Shown here piece by piece: positions 26,059 to 34,635 of a stretch of 64,000 nucleotides of DNA. Position 1 is the first letter of the stretch. The number at the start of each line of letters is the position of its first letter. The notes under the pieces were generated by a model, which did not search any database, was not told where the DNA came from, and saw nothing but the letters and a program-made list of their open reading frames with translations. The stretch spans positions 868,001 through 932,000 of the forward strand of contig CAXXTS010000006.1 of the NCBI GenBank assembly GCA_963676345.2. The letters are read 5' to 3'. A program made the position numbers and the translations under genes. This DNA comes from G963665925 sp963676345. Its GTDB lineage: Bacteria; Bacillota; Clostridia; Peptostreptococcales; Acidaminobacteraceae.

Positions 26059-27981
26059 ATGATGAGTATGGTGAAGGTTACTTTAAAAGACGGTTCTGTA
26101 AAGGACGTTGAAAAAGGGACGTCTATTTACGAACTTGCAAAGTCTATTAGTGGACGACTGGCTAAGGAAGCTGTCGTTGGTGAGGTGAATGGTAAGACGG
26201 TTGATTTGACATATGCACTTGAAAATGATGCTGAGGTCAACATTCTTAAGTTTGATGATGAAGAAGGCGCACATGCTTTGAGACATACAAGTTCACATAT
26301 ATTGGCACAGGCAGTTCAACGCTTGTATCCAGGAACAAAGCTTGCAATTGGCCCTGCAATAGACAACGGTTTCTATTATGATTTTGATTCCGAGCATGTT
26401 TTCACACCAGAAGACCTTGAAAAAATTGAAGCAGAAATGAAAAAAATCGTAAAAGAAGATTTGAAACTTGAAAGATTTGAGCTGCCAAGGGAAGAGGCAC
26501 TTGAGTTTGTTAAAGAAAAGGGTGAAGACTATAAGGTTGAGTTAATTAGTGACCTGCCTGAAGATTCGGTAATCTCTTTCTATAAGCAAGGGGACTTTAC
26601 AGACCTGTGTGCAGGATGCCACGTAACGAGTACCAAGCAGGTTAAGGCTATCAAGCTGCTTTCTGTAGCGGGTGCATACTGGCGCGGTGATGAGAGCAAA
26701 AAAATGCTTCAACGTATATATGGCACATCATTCCCAAAAGCTAAACTGCTTACTGAGTATCTTGAAATGCTAGAAGAAGCAAAAAAACGTGATCATAGAA
26801 AGCTCGGAAAAGAGCTGAAACTCTTCGCTTTGAGAGAAGAAGGCCCAGGCTTCCCGTTTTTCCTTCCCAATGGCATGGTTGTTAAAAATGAACTGATGCA
26901 TTACTGGCGAGAGGTACATAATGCAGCTGGATACGTGGAAGTAGAAACGCCGCTGATTATGAACCGTAAGCTTTGGGAAACATCTGGCCACTGGTATCAT
27001 TATAAGGAAAACATGTACACAGTACAGATTGATGATGAAGATTACGCGATCAAGCCAATGAACTGTCCGGGTGGCATGTTGGTTTATGATATGGAAATGC
27101 GATCATACAGAGACTTTCCACTCCGTATTGGTGAGGTTGGGCGTGTTCACCGTCATGAATTATCAGGTGCGTTGCATGGTCTAATGCGTGTACGGGCATT
27201 TACACAAGATGATGCGCATATTTTCATGCTTCCAGAGCAAATTAAAGATGAAATTAAAAATGTTGCTACATTAATAGATGAAGTTTATGAGAAGTTTGGT
27301 TTCAAATATACTGTGGAATTATCAACAAGACCTGAGAAGTCTATGGGATCAGATGAAGAGTGGGAGCTTGCTGAATCCTCTCTACAAGGTGCGCTTGAAG
27401 AGCTTGGACTTGAGTATAAACTCAATGAAGGCGATGGGGCTTTCTATGGACCAAAAATTGACTTCCACTTGATTGACTGCTTAGGACGTTCATGGCAGTG
27501 TGGTACAATTCAGCTAGATATGCAGCTGCCTCAGCGCTTTGATCTGAATTATATCGGTGCAGATGGCGAGAAGCATAAGCCAATAGTTATACACCGTGTT
27601 GCGTATGGCTCAATAGAAAGATTCATTGGTATTCTGATTGAGCATTATGCGGGCAAGTTCCCGACTTGGCTTGCACCTGTACAGGTTAAAATACTGCCAA
27701 TTGCCGACCGTCATGCAGATTACGCATATGATTTAAAACGTAAAATGCAGTCAGAAGGCATCCGTGTTGAAGTGGATGATAGAAGTGAAAAGATTGGCTA
27801 CAAGATTCGTGAAGCTCAGCTTCAGAAGAATCCATACATGCTGATTGTAGGGGATAAGGAAGTTGAAGAACAAACAATTTCTGTCAGATCACGAGACCAG
27901 GGTGAATTAGGTGCTCAAGCTGTAGACGGATTTATAGAGCAGGTTCTTGCAGAAATTAAAGAACGAAAAAACAGTTTGTAA
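26059..27981 (+). CDS. thrS: Threonyl-tRNA synthetase
   Basis: The 640-residue protein has the full bacterial layout: TGS domain (about 1-65), the second additional/editing domain with HTSSHILAQA (about 75-85) and the CAGCH zinc/editing motif (about 190), the class II catalytic core with motif 2 (GRVHRHELSGALHGLMRVRAF split around residues 355-375) and motif 3 (AYGSIERFIGILIEHY area), and a C-terminal anticodon-binding domain. GGAGG precedes the start; ATGATG offers two adjacent starts, of which the first is taken. It is controlled by the T-box leader just upstream and ended by its own terminator. Confidence 0.97.
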   Translation: MMSMVKVTLKDGSVKDVEKGTSIYELAKSISGRLAKEAVVGEVNGKTVDLTYALENDAEVNILKFDDEEGAHALRHTSSHILAQAVQRLYPGTKLAIGPAIDNGFYYDFDSEHVFTPEDLEKIEAEMKKIVKEDLKLERFELPREEALEFVKEKGEDYKVELISDLPEDSVISFYKQGDFTDLCAGCHVTSTKQVKAIKLLSVAGAYWRGDESKKMLQRIYGTSFPKAKLLTEYLEMLEEAKKRDHRKLGKELKLFALREEGPGFPFFLPNGMVVKNELMHYWREVHNAAGYVEVETPLIMNRKLWETSGHWYHYKENMYTVQIDDEDYAIKPMNCPGGMLVYDMEMRSYRDFPLRIGEVGRVHRHELSGALHGLMRVRAFTQDDAHIFMLPEQIKDEIKNVATLIDEVYEKFGFKYTVELSTRPEKSMGSDEEWELAESSLQGALEELGLEYKLNEGDGAFYGPKIDFHLIDCLGRSWQCGTIQLDMQLPQRFDLNYIGADGEKHKPIVIHRVAYGSIERFIGILIEHYAGKFPTWLAPVQVKILPIADRHADYAYDLKRKMQSEGIRVEVDDRSEKIGYKIREAQLQKNPYMLIVGDKEVEEQTISVRSRDQGELGAQAVDGFIEQVLAEIKERKNSL

Positions 27982-27991
27982 TGATAGAGAG

Positions 27992-28038
27992 GGAATCCTT
28001 CATCCGCCATGATGTACGAAGGATTCCTACTATTTTTT
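27992..28038 (+). terminator. thrS terminator
   Basis: A 10-bp perfect stem (27992-28001 with 28017-28026) is followed by a TATTTTTT tail. Confidence 0.85.
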
Positions 28039-28067
28039 AATACTCAAAAAAAACAGTAAAAAAAGTA

Positions 28068-28096
28068 TTGACAGTATGTCACATCAAATATATACT
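28068..28096 (+). promoter_or_regulatory. Promoter of the infC-rpmI-rplT operon
   Basis: TTGACA (28068-28073) and TATACT (28091-28096) have 17-base spacing, about 335 bases before the infC start, leaving a long leader. Confidence 0.8.
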
Positions 28097-28099
28097 ATA

Positions 28100-28308
28100 T
28101 CCGTTGCTGTAGATAACTGACTTGACAGAGTTCGTTTGAAGTGGTAACATTGTTGAGGTACAGTTGAAAAAAGTGAGTGCATTCAAGATGGAATCCGTTC
28201 CCACCATACAACGGCAGAGTTCGTATGGTAAAGCATTTTTCAAGCAGGCATTTTATGTCTGTATATTGAAGGATATTGCTGGCGGATTTTGGATCCGCTT
28301 TTTTTAAT
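28100..28308 (+). promoter_or_regulatory. Structured infC leader with terminator (putative L20 leader)
   Basis: The long untranslated leader in front of infC ends in a terminator: 6-bp GC-rich stem (28282-28287 with 28293-28298) and a run of T. In Firmicutes this position holds the L20-binding autoregulatory leader (Rfam L20_leader), where free L20 favours the terminator. Position and terminator support it; I could not verify the conserved L20-binding fold by eye. Confidence 0.6.
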
Positions 28309-28431
28309 GGAACAAAATCGGTTAGTTGATTAAATAGTTCCTCGTAAGAAGGAGCGCGGTGTAATTCTTAAAACTAGGATATTACACATAAATACGCTAA
28401 ACATTAAACGGTTGCATTGGAGGTGTACCTT

Positions 28432-28977
28432 ATCAGAAATCAAAACCCTAGACAAGCTGGTAAAGGCCAAAAGAAAACTGAAATCAATGAAATGATTCGT
28501 GACAGAGAAATTCGTGTTATTGATCAAAATGGTGAACAGCTTGGTATGATGTCTTCTAGAGACGCATACAAACTTGCTCTTGAAAGCAAATTGGATCTTG
28601 TGAAAATCGCGCCGCAAGCGAAGCCGCCTGTATGTAAAATTATGGACTACGGCAAGCACAAGTACGAAATGCAGAAGAAAGAGAAAGAAGCCAAGAAAAA
28701 GCAAAAGACAGTTCAAATCAAAGAAGTTCGTCTAAGCCTGAATATTGAGTCGCATGACCTTGAAACAAAAGCGAATAACGCTAAGAAGTTTCTAGGTAAG
28801 GGAGACAAAGTTAAAGTTTCCCTACGCTTTAAAGGCCGTGAAATGGGACATACAAGACTTGGTTACGATGTCTTTAATAAATTTGCTGAAACGGTTGGAG
28901 AAGAAGGTAAGATGGAAGGACGTCCGAAACTTGAAGGTCGTCAAATGATCGCATTCTTCGTACCAGTCCAAAAATAG
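28432..28977 (+). CDS. infC: Translation initiation factor IF-3, probable AUC start codon
   Basis: The 181-residue protein is a complete IF-3: N-domain with INEMIRDREIRVIDQNGEQ, the linker with KIAPQAKPPVCKIMDYGKHKYE, and a C-domain ending in FVPVQK. No ATG lies near the expected start. GGAGGT at 28419-28424 is followed at ideal spacing (7 bases) by ATC (28432), while the upstream TTG 28417 has no ribosome site and GTG 28423 is inside the Shine-Dalgarno. An AUC start fits the known use of rare AUU-type start codons by infC, through which IF-3 represses its own translation. rpmI and rplT follow in the usual order. Confidence 0.93.
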   Translation: MRNQNPRQAGKGQKKTEINEMIRDREIRVIDQNGEQLGMMSSRDAYKLALESKLDLVKIAPQAKPPVCKIMDYGKHKYEMQKKEKEAKKKQKTVQIKEVRLSLNIESHDLETKANNAKKFLGKGDKVKVSLRFKGREMGHTRLGYDVFNKFAETVGEEGKMEGRPKLEGRQMIAFFVPVQK

Positions 28978-29006
28978 TTGATTTGTCATTGAAAGGAGGA
29001 GCAGAT

Positions 29007-29204
29007 ATGCCTAAGATGAAAACGCACAGAGGTGCTGCTAAGCGAGTTAAATTAACTGCCAAAGGTAGTCTAAAAAGAGGTCATGCTTTTACAAGCCATA
29101 TCCTTACTAAGAAGTCACCAAAGACAAAAAGAAATCTAAGAAAATCTTCAATGATTTCTAAAAGCGATATGAAGAGAGTACGTAAGCTACTTCCATACCT
29201 ATAA
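29007..29204 (+). CDS. rpmI: Ribosomal protein bL35
   Basis: The 65-residue, Lys/Arg-rich protein starts MPKMKTHRGAAKR and contains the bL35 core around residues 20-45. ATG 29007 is preceded by AAAGGAGG; the upstream in-frame ATG (28983) is not, and bL35 invariably begins MPK. It lies between infC and rplT as in nearly all Firmicutes. Confidence 0.97.
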   Translation: MPKMKTHRGAAKRVKLTAKGSLKRGHAFTSHILTKKSPKTKRNLRKSSMISKSDMKRVRKLLPYL

Positions 29205-29229
29205 AATAACTACCGAAGGAGGTTAAACC

Positions 29230-29586
29230 ATGAGAATTAAAGGTGCGGTTAACGCAAAGAAAAAACATAAAAAAGTTCTGAAACTGGCTAAAGGTTTCTA
29301 CGGCGCTAAGAGCAAGATTTTCAAATGTGCTCAACCAGCTGTTATGAGATCTCTACGTTCAGCATACATTGGTCGTAAACTTAAGAAGAGAGACTTCAGA
29401 AGACTGTGGATTGCACGTATCAACGCTGCAACAAGAATGCATGATCTGTCTTACTCTAAATTCATGCACGGCCTAAAACTAGCAGAAATTGACATTAACA
29501 GAAAAATGCTTTCTGAAATGGCAATCCATGACCCAGAAGGTTTTGGCAAGCTGGTAGAAGCTGCAAAAGCTAAACTAAGTGCTTAG
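29230..29586 (+). CDS. rplT: Ribosomal protein bL20
   Basis: The 118-residue basic protein has the bL20 pattern: RIKGAVNAKKKHKKVLKLAKGF at the N-terminus, SLRSAYIGRKLKKRDFRRLWI in the middle and the Ser/Lys-rich HDLSYSKFMHGLKLA later, at full length. AAGGAGG precedes ATG. L20 would also be the feedback regulator of the operon through the leader. Two terminators follow. Confidence 0.97.
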   Translation: MRIKGAVNAKKKHKKVLKLAKGFYGAKSKIFKCAQPAVMRSLRSAYIGRKLKKRDFRRLWIARINAATRMHDLSYSKFMHGLKLAEIDINRKMLSEMAIHDPEGFGKLVEAAKAKLSA

Positions 29587-29600
29587 TTATAGAATATTTT

Positions 29601-29635
29601 AACCCCTGATATCATATGATATGCAGGGGTTTTTC
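29601..29635 (+). terminator. rplT operon terminator
   Basis: An 8-bp perfect stem (29601-29608 with 29625-29632) is extended by AT pairs across a palindromic centre and followed by TTTC. Confidence 0.85.
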
Positions 29636-29642
29636 TATATGG

Positions 29643-29677
29643 AAAAGACAGCATGAGGGGGGCTCATGCTGTCTTTT
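29643..29677. terminator. Second, bidirectional terminator between rplT and dps
   Basis: A 15-bp perfect stem (29643-29657 with 29663-29677) with A and T tracts on either side serves the plus-strand ribosomal operon and the convergent dps gene. Confidence 0.85.
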
Positions 29678-29742
29678 TACAGGTATATTATTTCTAAGTC
29701 ATTACTTTTGTGTTCATTGGTATTCAAGGTGTAGAAAATGAA

Positions 29743-30177
29743 CTATTTAAGCATTGACTGTAGGAACCAAAGATTCTTATTAAAGCCTGCTACATGGTCT
29801 TCAAACAGTGCAACAGTAACGAAATCCCCTTCTTCATCAGCAAGGCTTCTGATATCTGTTGCAAGATCTCTCATGAGTTCAATATCCGCTTTAACAATTT
29901 CAAGAACTTCTTTACGATTAAAGTCACGAGGTGCAATTTCTTCTACTGTTGCTGCTTCCAGATAGTCTTTTGTTGTAGCAAGAGGCATTTCGCCTAAAAT
30001 TTTGACTTGTTCTGCAACATCATCAAATTTAGCGAAGAAGTCATCGTAGAGTTCTTCAGTGAAATTATGCACCGGCATAAATTGAACGCCTACAACATTC
30101 CAGTGTAGGTTATGAAGTTTATTGTTCAGAATAGCCAAATTTGAGATGTAGGTGTTCATTAATTGAATTTTTTTCAT
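29743..30177 (-). CDS. dps: Dps-family DNA-protection/mini-ferritin protein
   Basis: The 144-residue protein is a four-helix-bundle Dps. The ferroxidase-site motif is LHNLHWNVVGVQFMPVHNFTEELYDDFFAKFDDVAEQ, spread over about residues 23-60 (His, then Asp and Glu of the partner chain). Start is ATG 30177 with GGAGGG nine bases upstream; the longer open frame (from 30369) begins inside the divergent gene and is rejected. It stores iron and detoxifies peroxide, and the promoter region carries a PerR-like box. It is divergent from an HxlR-type regulator. Confidence 0.93.
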   Translation of the reverse strand: MKKIQLMNTYISNLAILNNKLHNLHWNVVGVQFMPVHNFTEELYDDFFAKFDDVAEQVKILGEMPLATTKDYLEAATVEEIAPRDFNRKEVLEIVKADIELMRDLATDIRSLADEEGDFVTVALFEDHVAGFNKNLWFLQSMLK

Positions 30178-30212
30178 TTCTTTTCCCTCCGTAGAATGTA
30201 CTTTATTTAAAT

Positions 30213-30227
30213 TTGTAATGATTACAC
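30213..30227. promoter_or_regulatory. PerR-like box between dps and the HxlR gene
   Basis: The near-palindrome ttgtaatgattacac matches 12 of 15 positions of the PerR consensus (TTATAAT-N-ATTATAA). It lies 36 bases before the dps start and about 20 bases upstream of an extended -10 (TGATATAAT, 30244-30252) of the divergent gene, so it could control both. Confidence 0.65.
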
Positions 30228-30309
30228 TTTTAACTTGAATACATGATATAATAGGTTTGATAAGAAATAAAGAAACAATTTTGTTCCATTTAAGAAAGGA
30301 CGTATAAAT

Positions 30310-30612
30310 ATGGACAATGATCAAATGAAAAAAATTGGCTTTGAACGCGTTCAAGAGGTTATGAAGCATCGGTGGGTTCCTGAAATACTCATGTGTATCG
30401 GATCTGGTAAGGGGCGCTATAGCGAAATTTTATCCAAGTATCCTTTTTTAAGTAAGACAGAATTAAATCGAAAGTTGGCACTGCTTAAAAAGTATCGTGT
30501 GATAGATAAAAGTGACAAGCATATGCATCACCCATACAGACTAATGGATTTTGGCGAGGATTTGTTGAAGTTGATAGAATTTATAGGAGAAGTAGGTTCA
30601 AAATACGTATGA
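30310..30612 (+). CDS. HxlR-family helix-turn-helix regulator
   Basis: The 100-residue protein has the HxlR pattern: HRWVPEILMCIGSGKGRYSEI (first helix pair), LSKTELNRKLALLKKYRVI (recognition helix and turn) and a PYRLMDFGEDLLKLIEFI tail. It lacks the usual N-terminal cysteine of redox-sensing HxlR members. AGAAAGGA precedes ATG 30310. It is divergent from dps over a PerR-like box and may take part in a stress response, which is inference. Confidence 0.85.
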   Translation: MDNDQMKKIGFERVQEVMKHRWVPEILMCIGSGKGRYSEILSKYPFLSKTELNRKLALLKKYRVIDKSDKHMHHPYRLMDFGEDLLKLIEFIGEVGSKYV

Positions 30613-30687
30613 TTTCAAATATTAGCGGGTGAAAATGGGTATAGGTAGAGCATGGAATAACTTTGATATACCGCAATGGAGGTCAAC

Positions 30688-31071
30688 ATGAAACACTGTA
30701 AAAAATGTGAATTGATTTTTGACATGCATGAAGAACAGTGCGGCAGGTGCGGGCGTAAGTTAAATATTTATGAACCTGGGCATGAAATTCATCATATGAA
30801 TGTTGTTTTTGAAGAAGGCGCGAGCTGGAAGGCTGTAGAGTCTATGCTAGAAGAGTATGAAGCGCAATCACATGTCGACTATTTAAGATCGCGGCACATC
30901 CCTGCAATTAAAATTTTGAATCAGGAAGGGGTACTCTCAAAAGTCTATTTGGGTAAGGCCATTACAGGATATGATGTATTCGTACCTGAGGCACAGGTTG
31001 AAGCGGCTCTAGCGATGCTTGAGGAGTACTTTAATGCACCCTTTGATATGCCAGCGTTTGATGATGATTAA
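30688..31071 (+). CDS. Small protein with N-terminal zinc ribbon and DUF2007-like domain
   Basis: The 127-residue protein starts with a treble-clef/zinc-ribbon, CKKC near residue 4 and CGRCGRKL near residue 18. It continues with a ferredoxin-like part (about 55-115: EYEAQSHVDYLRSRHIPAIKIL, later GYDVFVPEAQVEAALAML) that resembles DUF2007 'putative signal transducing' domains. ATG 30688 has GGAGGT seven bases upstream; ATG 30676 overlaps that site and is rejected. The function is not known. It is followed 34 bases later by the APH-like gene with which it may be co-transcribed. Confidence 0.75.
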   Translation: MKHCKKCELIFDMHEEQCGRCGRKLNIYEPGHEIHHMNVVFEEGASWKAVESMLEEYEAQSHVDYLRSRHIPAIKILNQEGVLSKVYLGKAITGYDVFVPEAQVEAALAMLEEYFNAPFDMPAFDDD

Positions 31072-31105
31072 AAGCACATAAATATTGCAGCTCAGGAGGG
31101 GTGAG

Positions 31106-32056
31106 ATGGAGTACACAAGGGAGCAAATACAAGCAATTGCTGCAGAAATTTTCTCGTGTGACCAGGTTACTGTAGAACCTATTGGCAACCATAACTTGAA
31201 CCGTCACCTTGTTTATAAGGTGCTCATGCCTGAGGATACATATGTCATAAAGTTCTATTACAAATGGAATAGGCGAAATAGAGAAATCGCTGCGCATAAG
31301 ATATTGGAATCGATAACCACTGTGAAAATTCCTCGAATGATCAATTACGGAACACTTGCAGATGGTCGGGAGTGGATGGCTTATGAGTATATAGAGGGGC
31401 ATATGTTAGAAGATATCATGCCTACTTTAGGTGAATATGAACTGGAGCAATTGTTCGAAGAAATCGGAGAACAGCTCGGACAAATTCATGCAGCAAAACA
31501 GTTTGATTTTTTCGGAGACTGGGATGAAAACGGAAAAAGAATACACCGGTCAATTAGTTATAAGCAGTGCTTTGTTAAAAGGCAAGAGTCTCATATTCTG
31601 ACACTGAGACAATTTGCACTCCCAGAAAAAAGACTTCTTGAATCGGCAATAAAACTGATACGAGAATACTATGGTATTCTTGAACCGATTCATGAATCGC
31701 GCTTATGTCATAGAGATTTTGATGGACGCAATATTTTGGTTGTAAAAGGCAGGCACAGATGGATTGTAAGCGGTATTATAGATTTTGAACAGAGTTCGCC
31801 TTATTATACTGGAAGTGATCTTGTTAATCTGTATCGTAAATACTTTATTAAATCCGCTGACTTGGAGCATGCTTTTTTGGGGGGATACAATCGGTTTGAA
31901 AGAATAGACCCCTATTTTATGAGCCTACGAGACTACTTATTGCTTTGTAAAGGTGTGGCAATTTGCTCATGGTCATATGATGATGCTAGGCCGCATTATT
32001 ATGAAGGCATCAAGCTGCTTGAGTATGTACGTCGTAACAGTCGTTTTAAATTTTGA
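31106..32056 (+). CDS. APH/choline-kinase-like phosphotransferase
   Basis: The 316-residue protein has an aminoglycoside-phosphotransferase kinase fold. It shows a phosphate-anchor Lys in YVIKFYYKW (about residue 47), YEYIEGHML hinge, the catalytic loop CHRDFDGRNIL (Asp and Asn of Brenner's motif, about residue 208) and GIIDFEQSS as the metal-binding segment (about residue 226). The substrate is unknown; homologues act on aminoglycosides, choline, homoserine or sugars. ATG 31106 with AGGAGGGG is chosen over TTG 31085. Antibiotic resistance is not implied by this alone. Confidence 0.83.
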   Translation: MEYTREQIQAIAAEIFSCDQVTVEPIGNHNLNRHLVYKVLMPEDTYVIKFYYKWNRRNREIAAHKILESITTVKIPRMINYGTLADGREWMAYEYIEGHMLEDIMPTLGEYELEQLFEEIGEQLGQIHAAKQFDFFGDWDENGKRIHRSISYKQCFVKRQESHILTLRQFALPEKRLLESAIKLIREYYGILEPIHESRLCHRDFDGRNILVVKGRHRWIVSGIIDFEQSSPYYTGSDLVNLYRKYFIKSADLEHAFLGGYNRFERIDPYFMSLRDYLLLCKGVAICSWSYDDARPHYYEGIKLLEYVRRNSRFKF

Positions 32057-32130
32057 GAAGAATTGCATTTACGTCTAGTTTTCGATGCTTTTCTCATTTT
32101 CAACGGTTTCAACTTCATTCGTATTCTGAT

Positions 32131-32157
32131 AGAGCCGTAGTAGCGGTTCTTTTTTTG
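32131..32157 (+). terminator. Terminator after the APH-like gene
   Basis: A 7-bp stem containing one G-U pair (32131-32137 with 32144-32150) is followed by TTTTTTT. Confidence 0.75.
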
Positions 32158-32340
32158 TGTAAAAATTATGGAAAATTTGAAAAAATAAAAAAATTTACTA
32201 AAAGTATAATTGCCACTTGGAGAGCAGGAAAAAGGTTTTCAGATAGAATGGTAAGGTTTTCCTATACTGGATAGTGCAAATCTTTACTAAATAATTACAA
32301 AATAATACATTTATAGATATTAAAAGAATTTTTCAAAGGC

Positions 32341-32369
32341 TTGACAATCCTAAATTTCTGAATTATTAT
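32341..32369 (+). promoter_or_regulatory. Promoter of the amidohydrolase/ABC operon
   Basis: TTGACA (32341-32346) and TATTAT (32364-32369) are 17 bases apart, about 120 bases before the GTG start. The rest of the 32057-32490 interval is very AT-rich, with only the terminator and this promoter recognised. Confidence 0.75.
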
Positions 32370-32490
32370 TGTGGATATTATTTACATGTTACGCATAATT
32401 CTGCATATATAAAGAAACAAATTGGATTTTATCTGATGAATATAGAATTTTCTTGCATAATAATACATACTCTTAAGGAGGCACAAGTCA

Positions 32491-33675
32491 GTGAAATTAG
32501 ATGATATTAAGCAACAACTCTATAAAGCCGAAGACGCGGTTGCTCAAATTGGAGAGTTTATAAGCGACACGATTTTTAATAATCCCGAACTCGGAGATCA
32601 AGAATTCTTCAGTGCAAAATTCTTAACTGAAGAGATGAAGAAGCTTGGATTTGAAGTCGAGTATCCCTACTGCGATGTTCCCACCGCATTCCGGTGTGAG
32701 TTTGGAGACGACGATGGACCTAAAATTGGTTTTTTAGCTGAGTATGACGCCCTACCGGGCTATGGTGAAAATCGGGACCAAAACGGACATGCTTGTGGGC
32801 ATAATTGGATTGCAGCAAGCACTTTTGCAGCATGTGCGGCTCTTCAGAAAATAAAACCGCATTTTAAAGGGAAGATTGTCTATATTGGTACACCTGCTGA
32901 GGAAACAGATGGTAGAAAAATAGATATCATGGAAGCCGGCGGCTTTGATGATTTAGATGCAGCTATCCAGCTTCATCTTGGAGAATACAATGCAGTTGAA
33001 TGTACTGCGCTCGCCTGTACAGATGTAACCTTTGAATTTAAAGGGTTTGCAACACATGCATCAGCGCGGCCGGATGAAGGTATTAACGCACTGGATGCCT
33101 GTCAGTTAACCTTTGCTGGGGTTAATGCACTGCGTCAGCATGTGAAATCAGATGTGCGCATTCACGGTATTATTATGGAGGGTGGCGCGGCATGCAATAC
33201 CGTTCCAGACCAGTGCAGCATGCAGTTGTTTGTAAGAGCAGCCGACAAAGACTATTTGGAAAATGTAGTGGAGCGTGTTGTGAACTGTGCAAAAGGCGCA
33301 GAACTCATGACTGGTGCAACCCTAACGTGGAAACGTGCGAAGAATACATTTTATGATTACAAAAGCATTCCTGAGCTACAGGAAAAGCTGCGGCAAAATA
33401 TGATTTCACAAGGTATAGACACTTTTGTTAAAGAGGATTTATACCATACGGGTAGTACGGATATTGGAAATGTATCGTATGCATGTCCAACCGTTTATGG
33501 CTATATGGGCACAAAAGAATACAGCACAGCTCAAACACATGACGCTGAGTTTTTAAACATTGCCAACTCAGAGTTTGCTTATGAGTTGCTGCACAAAGGT
33601 GCAAAAGCAATGGCGGCAACAGCACTGGATATTTTCTGCGATGATGGATTTCGTATGCAGATAAAATACAAATAA
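32491..33675 (+). CDS. M20-family metal amidohydrolase (AbgB/HipO-like)
   Basis: The 394-residue protein matches M20D amidohydrolases: GFLAEYDALPGYG (first metal-site Asp), HACGHNWIAA (HACGHN motif), GTPAEETDGRK (catalytic and metal Glu), and a dimerisation domain with THASARPDEGINALDA, followed by NTVPD and HTGSTDIGNVS. These enzymes hydrolyse N-acyl or aminobenzoyl amino acids or peptides. GTG 32491 is the start (AAGGAGG upstream; no ATG nearby). It is 23 bases upstream of a polar amino acid ABC importer, so imported conjugates are probably cleaved by it. Confidence 0.92.
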   Translation: MKLDDIKQQLYKAEDAVAQIGEFISDTIFNNPELGDQEFFSAKFLTEEMKKLGFEVEYPYCDVPTAFRCEFGDDDGPKIGFLAEYDALPGYGENRDQNGHACGHNWIAASTFAACAALQKIKPHFKGKIVYIGTPAEETDGRKIDIMEAGGFDDLDAAIQLHLGEYNAVECTALACTDVTFEFKGFATHASARPDEGINALDACQLTFAGVNALRQHVKSDVRIHGIIMEGGAACNTVPDQCSMQLFVRAADKDYLENVVERVVNCAKGAELMTGATLTWKRAKNTFYDYKSIPELQEKLRQNMISQGIDTFVKEDLYHTGSTDIGNVSYACPTVYGYMGTKEYSTAQTHDAEFLNIANSEFAYELLHKGAKAMAATALDIFCDDGFRMQIKYK

Positions 33676-33698
33676 AAACAAAAAAATGGAGGCGCAAT

Positions 33699-34607
33699 AT
33701 GGTGAAAAAATTTTTAAAGGGGTTTAGGAAAATAACGGCACTAACTATGGTATCTATGCTTCTGGTTAGCGGACTAAGTGGATGTGCGGGCGGTAGTGAA
33801 GTCTCGGCAGATGCTTCAAGTCAGTCGTCAACAGAACAAAGTACTCAGAAGAGTGAGAAAGAGAAAACACGCTACGACAAAATAAAAGAGTCTGGAAAGC
33901 TGCAAGTCATCATGGAACCATACTTTGCACCATATGAATTTATTGATAGCAGTAAATCTGGTCAAGAACAGTACAAGGGTGCTGATGTAGAGCTTGCTAA
34001 ATACATTGCTGACAAGATGGATGTAGAGCTTGAAATTGTACCACTTGAATGGACTGCTGTCCTAACAGGTATTTCAACTGGCAAGTATGATATGGCGATT
34101 TCTGGAATGGGATACACACAAGAACGTGCAGAAGCGATGACACTAAGTTCACCGTATCGTGCAACAGATTCACAGCACGGTTTTGTTGTCAAAGCAGATA
34201 CCGTAGATTCATTCACGTCACTGGATTCTTTTACAGGTAAGAGAATCGGATTCCAAAAGGGAACGCTTCAGGAAATGTATGCAACAGCGCAAATTAAAGA
34301 TCTTCAGCCACAACCTTTTGACAGTGTTCAAAATGCGATTTTGGCCCTTCAGTCAGGTAAGGTTGAAGCTGTGGCAGTATCGTATGATAACGGCGAACTT
34401 TTCTGTGATGCAAATGCTGATTTGTCTATGGCTGAGCCTCTATTCGAAGGTACAAAAGATCAAACTGTTGTAGCTTGTCCTAAAGGCGCGGAAGCCCTTA
34501 TGGCAGAAGTCAATGCAGCTATTGCAGAAGTAAATGAACAAGAGCTTTATGCTCAGTGGTGGGATGATGCAACAGCATCTGCTAAAGAACTGGGTGTTTC
34601 TCAGTAA
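33699..34607 (+). CDS. Polar amino acid ABC transporter substrate-binding lipoprotein
   Basis: The 302-residue protein has a lipoprotein signal (LSGC, lipid Cys at about 29), a Ser-rich linker, and a type II (SBP_bac_3) fold: LQVIMEPYFAPYEFID, GADVELAKYIADKM, LEWTAVLTGISTGKYDMAISGM with later RIGFQKGTLQE. These are family 3 amino acid-binding hallmarks. GGAGG precedes ATG. The ligand class is likely an amino acid or N-acyl amino acid given the upstream amidohydrolase. Confidence 0.92.
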   Translation: MVKKFLKGFRKITALTMVSMLLVSGLSGCAGGSEVSADASSQSSTEQSTQKSEKEKTRYDKIKESGKLQVIMEPYFAPYEFIDSSKSGQEQYKGADVELAKYIADKMDVELEIVPLEWTAVLTGISTGKYDMAISGMGYTQERAEAMTLSSPYRATDSQHGFVVKADTVDSFTSLDSFTGKRIGFQKGTLQEMYATAQIKDLQPQPFDSVQNAILALQSGKVEAVAVSYDNGELFCDANADLSMAEPLFEGTKDQTVVACPKGAEALMAEVNAAIAEVNEQELYAQWWDDATASAKELGVSQ

Positions 34608-34635
34608 TTGAGAATAATCTGATGGGAGGAACGCC

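Noticed and set aside
28417..28431. TTG 28417 as the infC start
   Set aside because: It has no ribosome site upstream, and the GGAGGT just after it is positioned for ATC 28432.
31106..32056. Aminoglycoside resistance gene
   Set aside because: The kinase fold motifs are shared by many small-molecule kinases. There is no mobile element or resistance context.
32053..32274. A 73-codon open frame after the APH-like gene
   Set aside because: It runs through a terminator and AT-rich promoter region, has no ribosome site, and resembles no protein I recognise.
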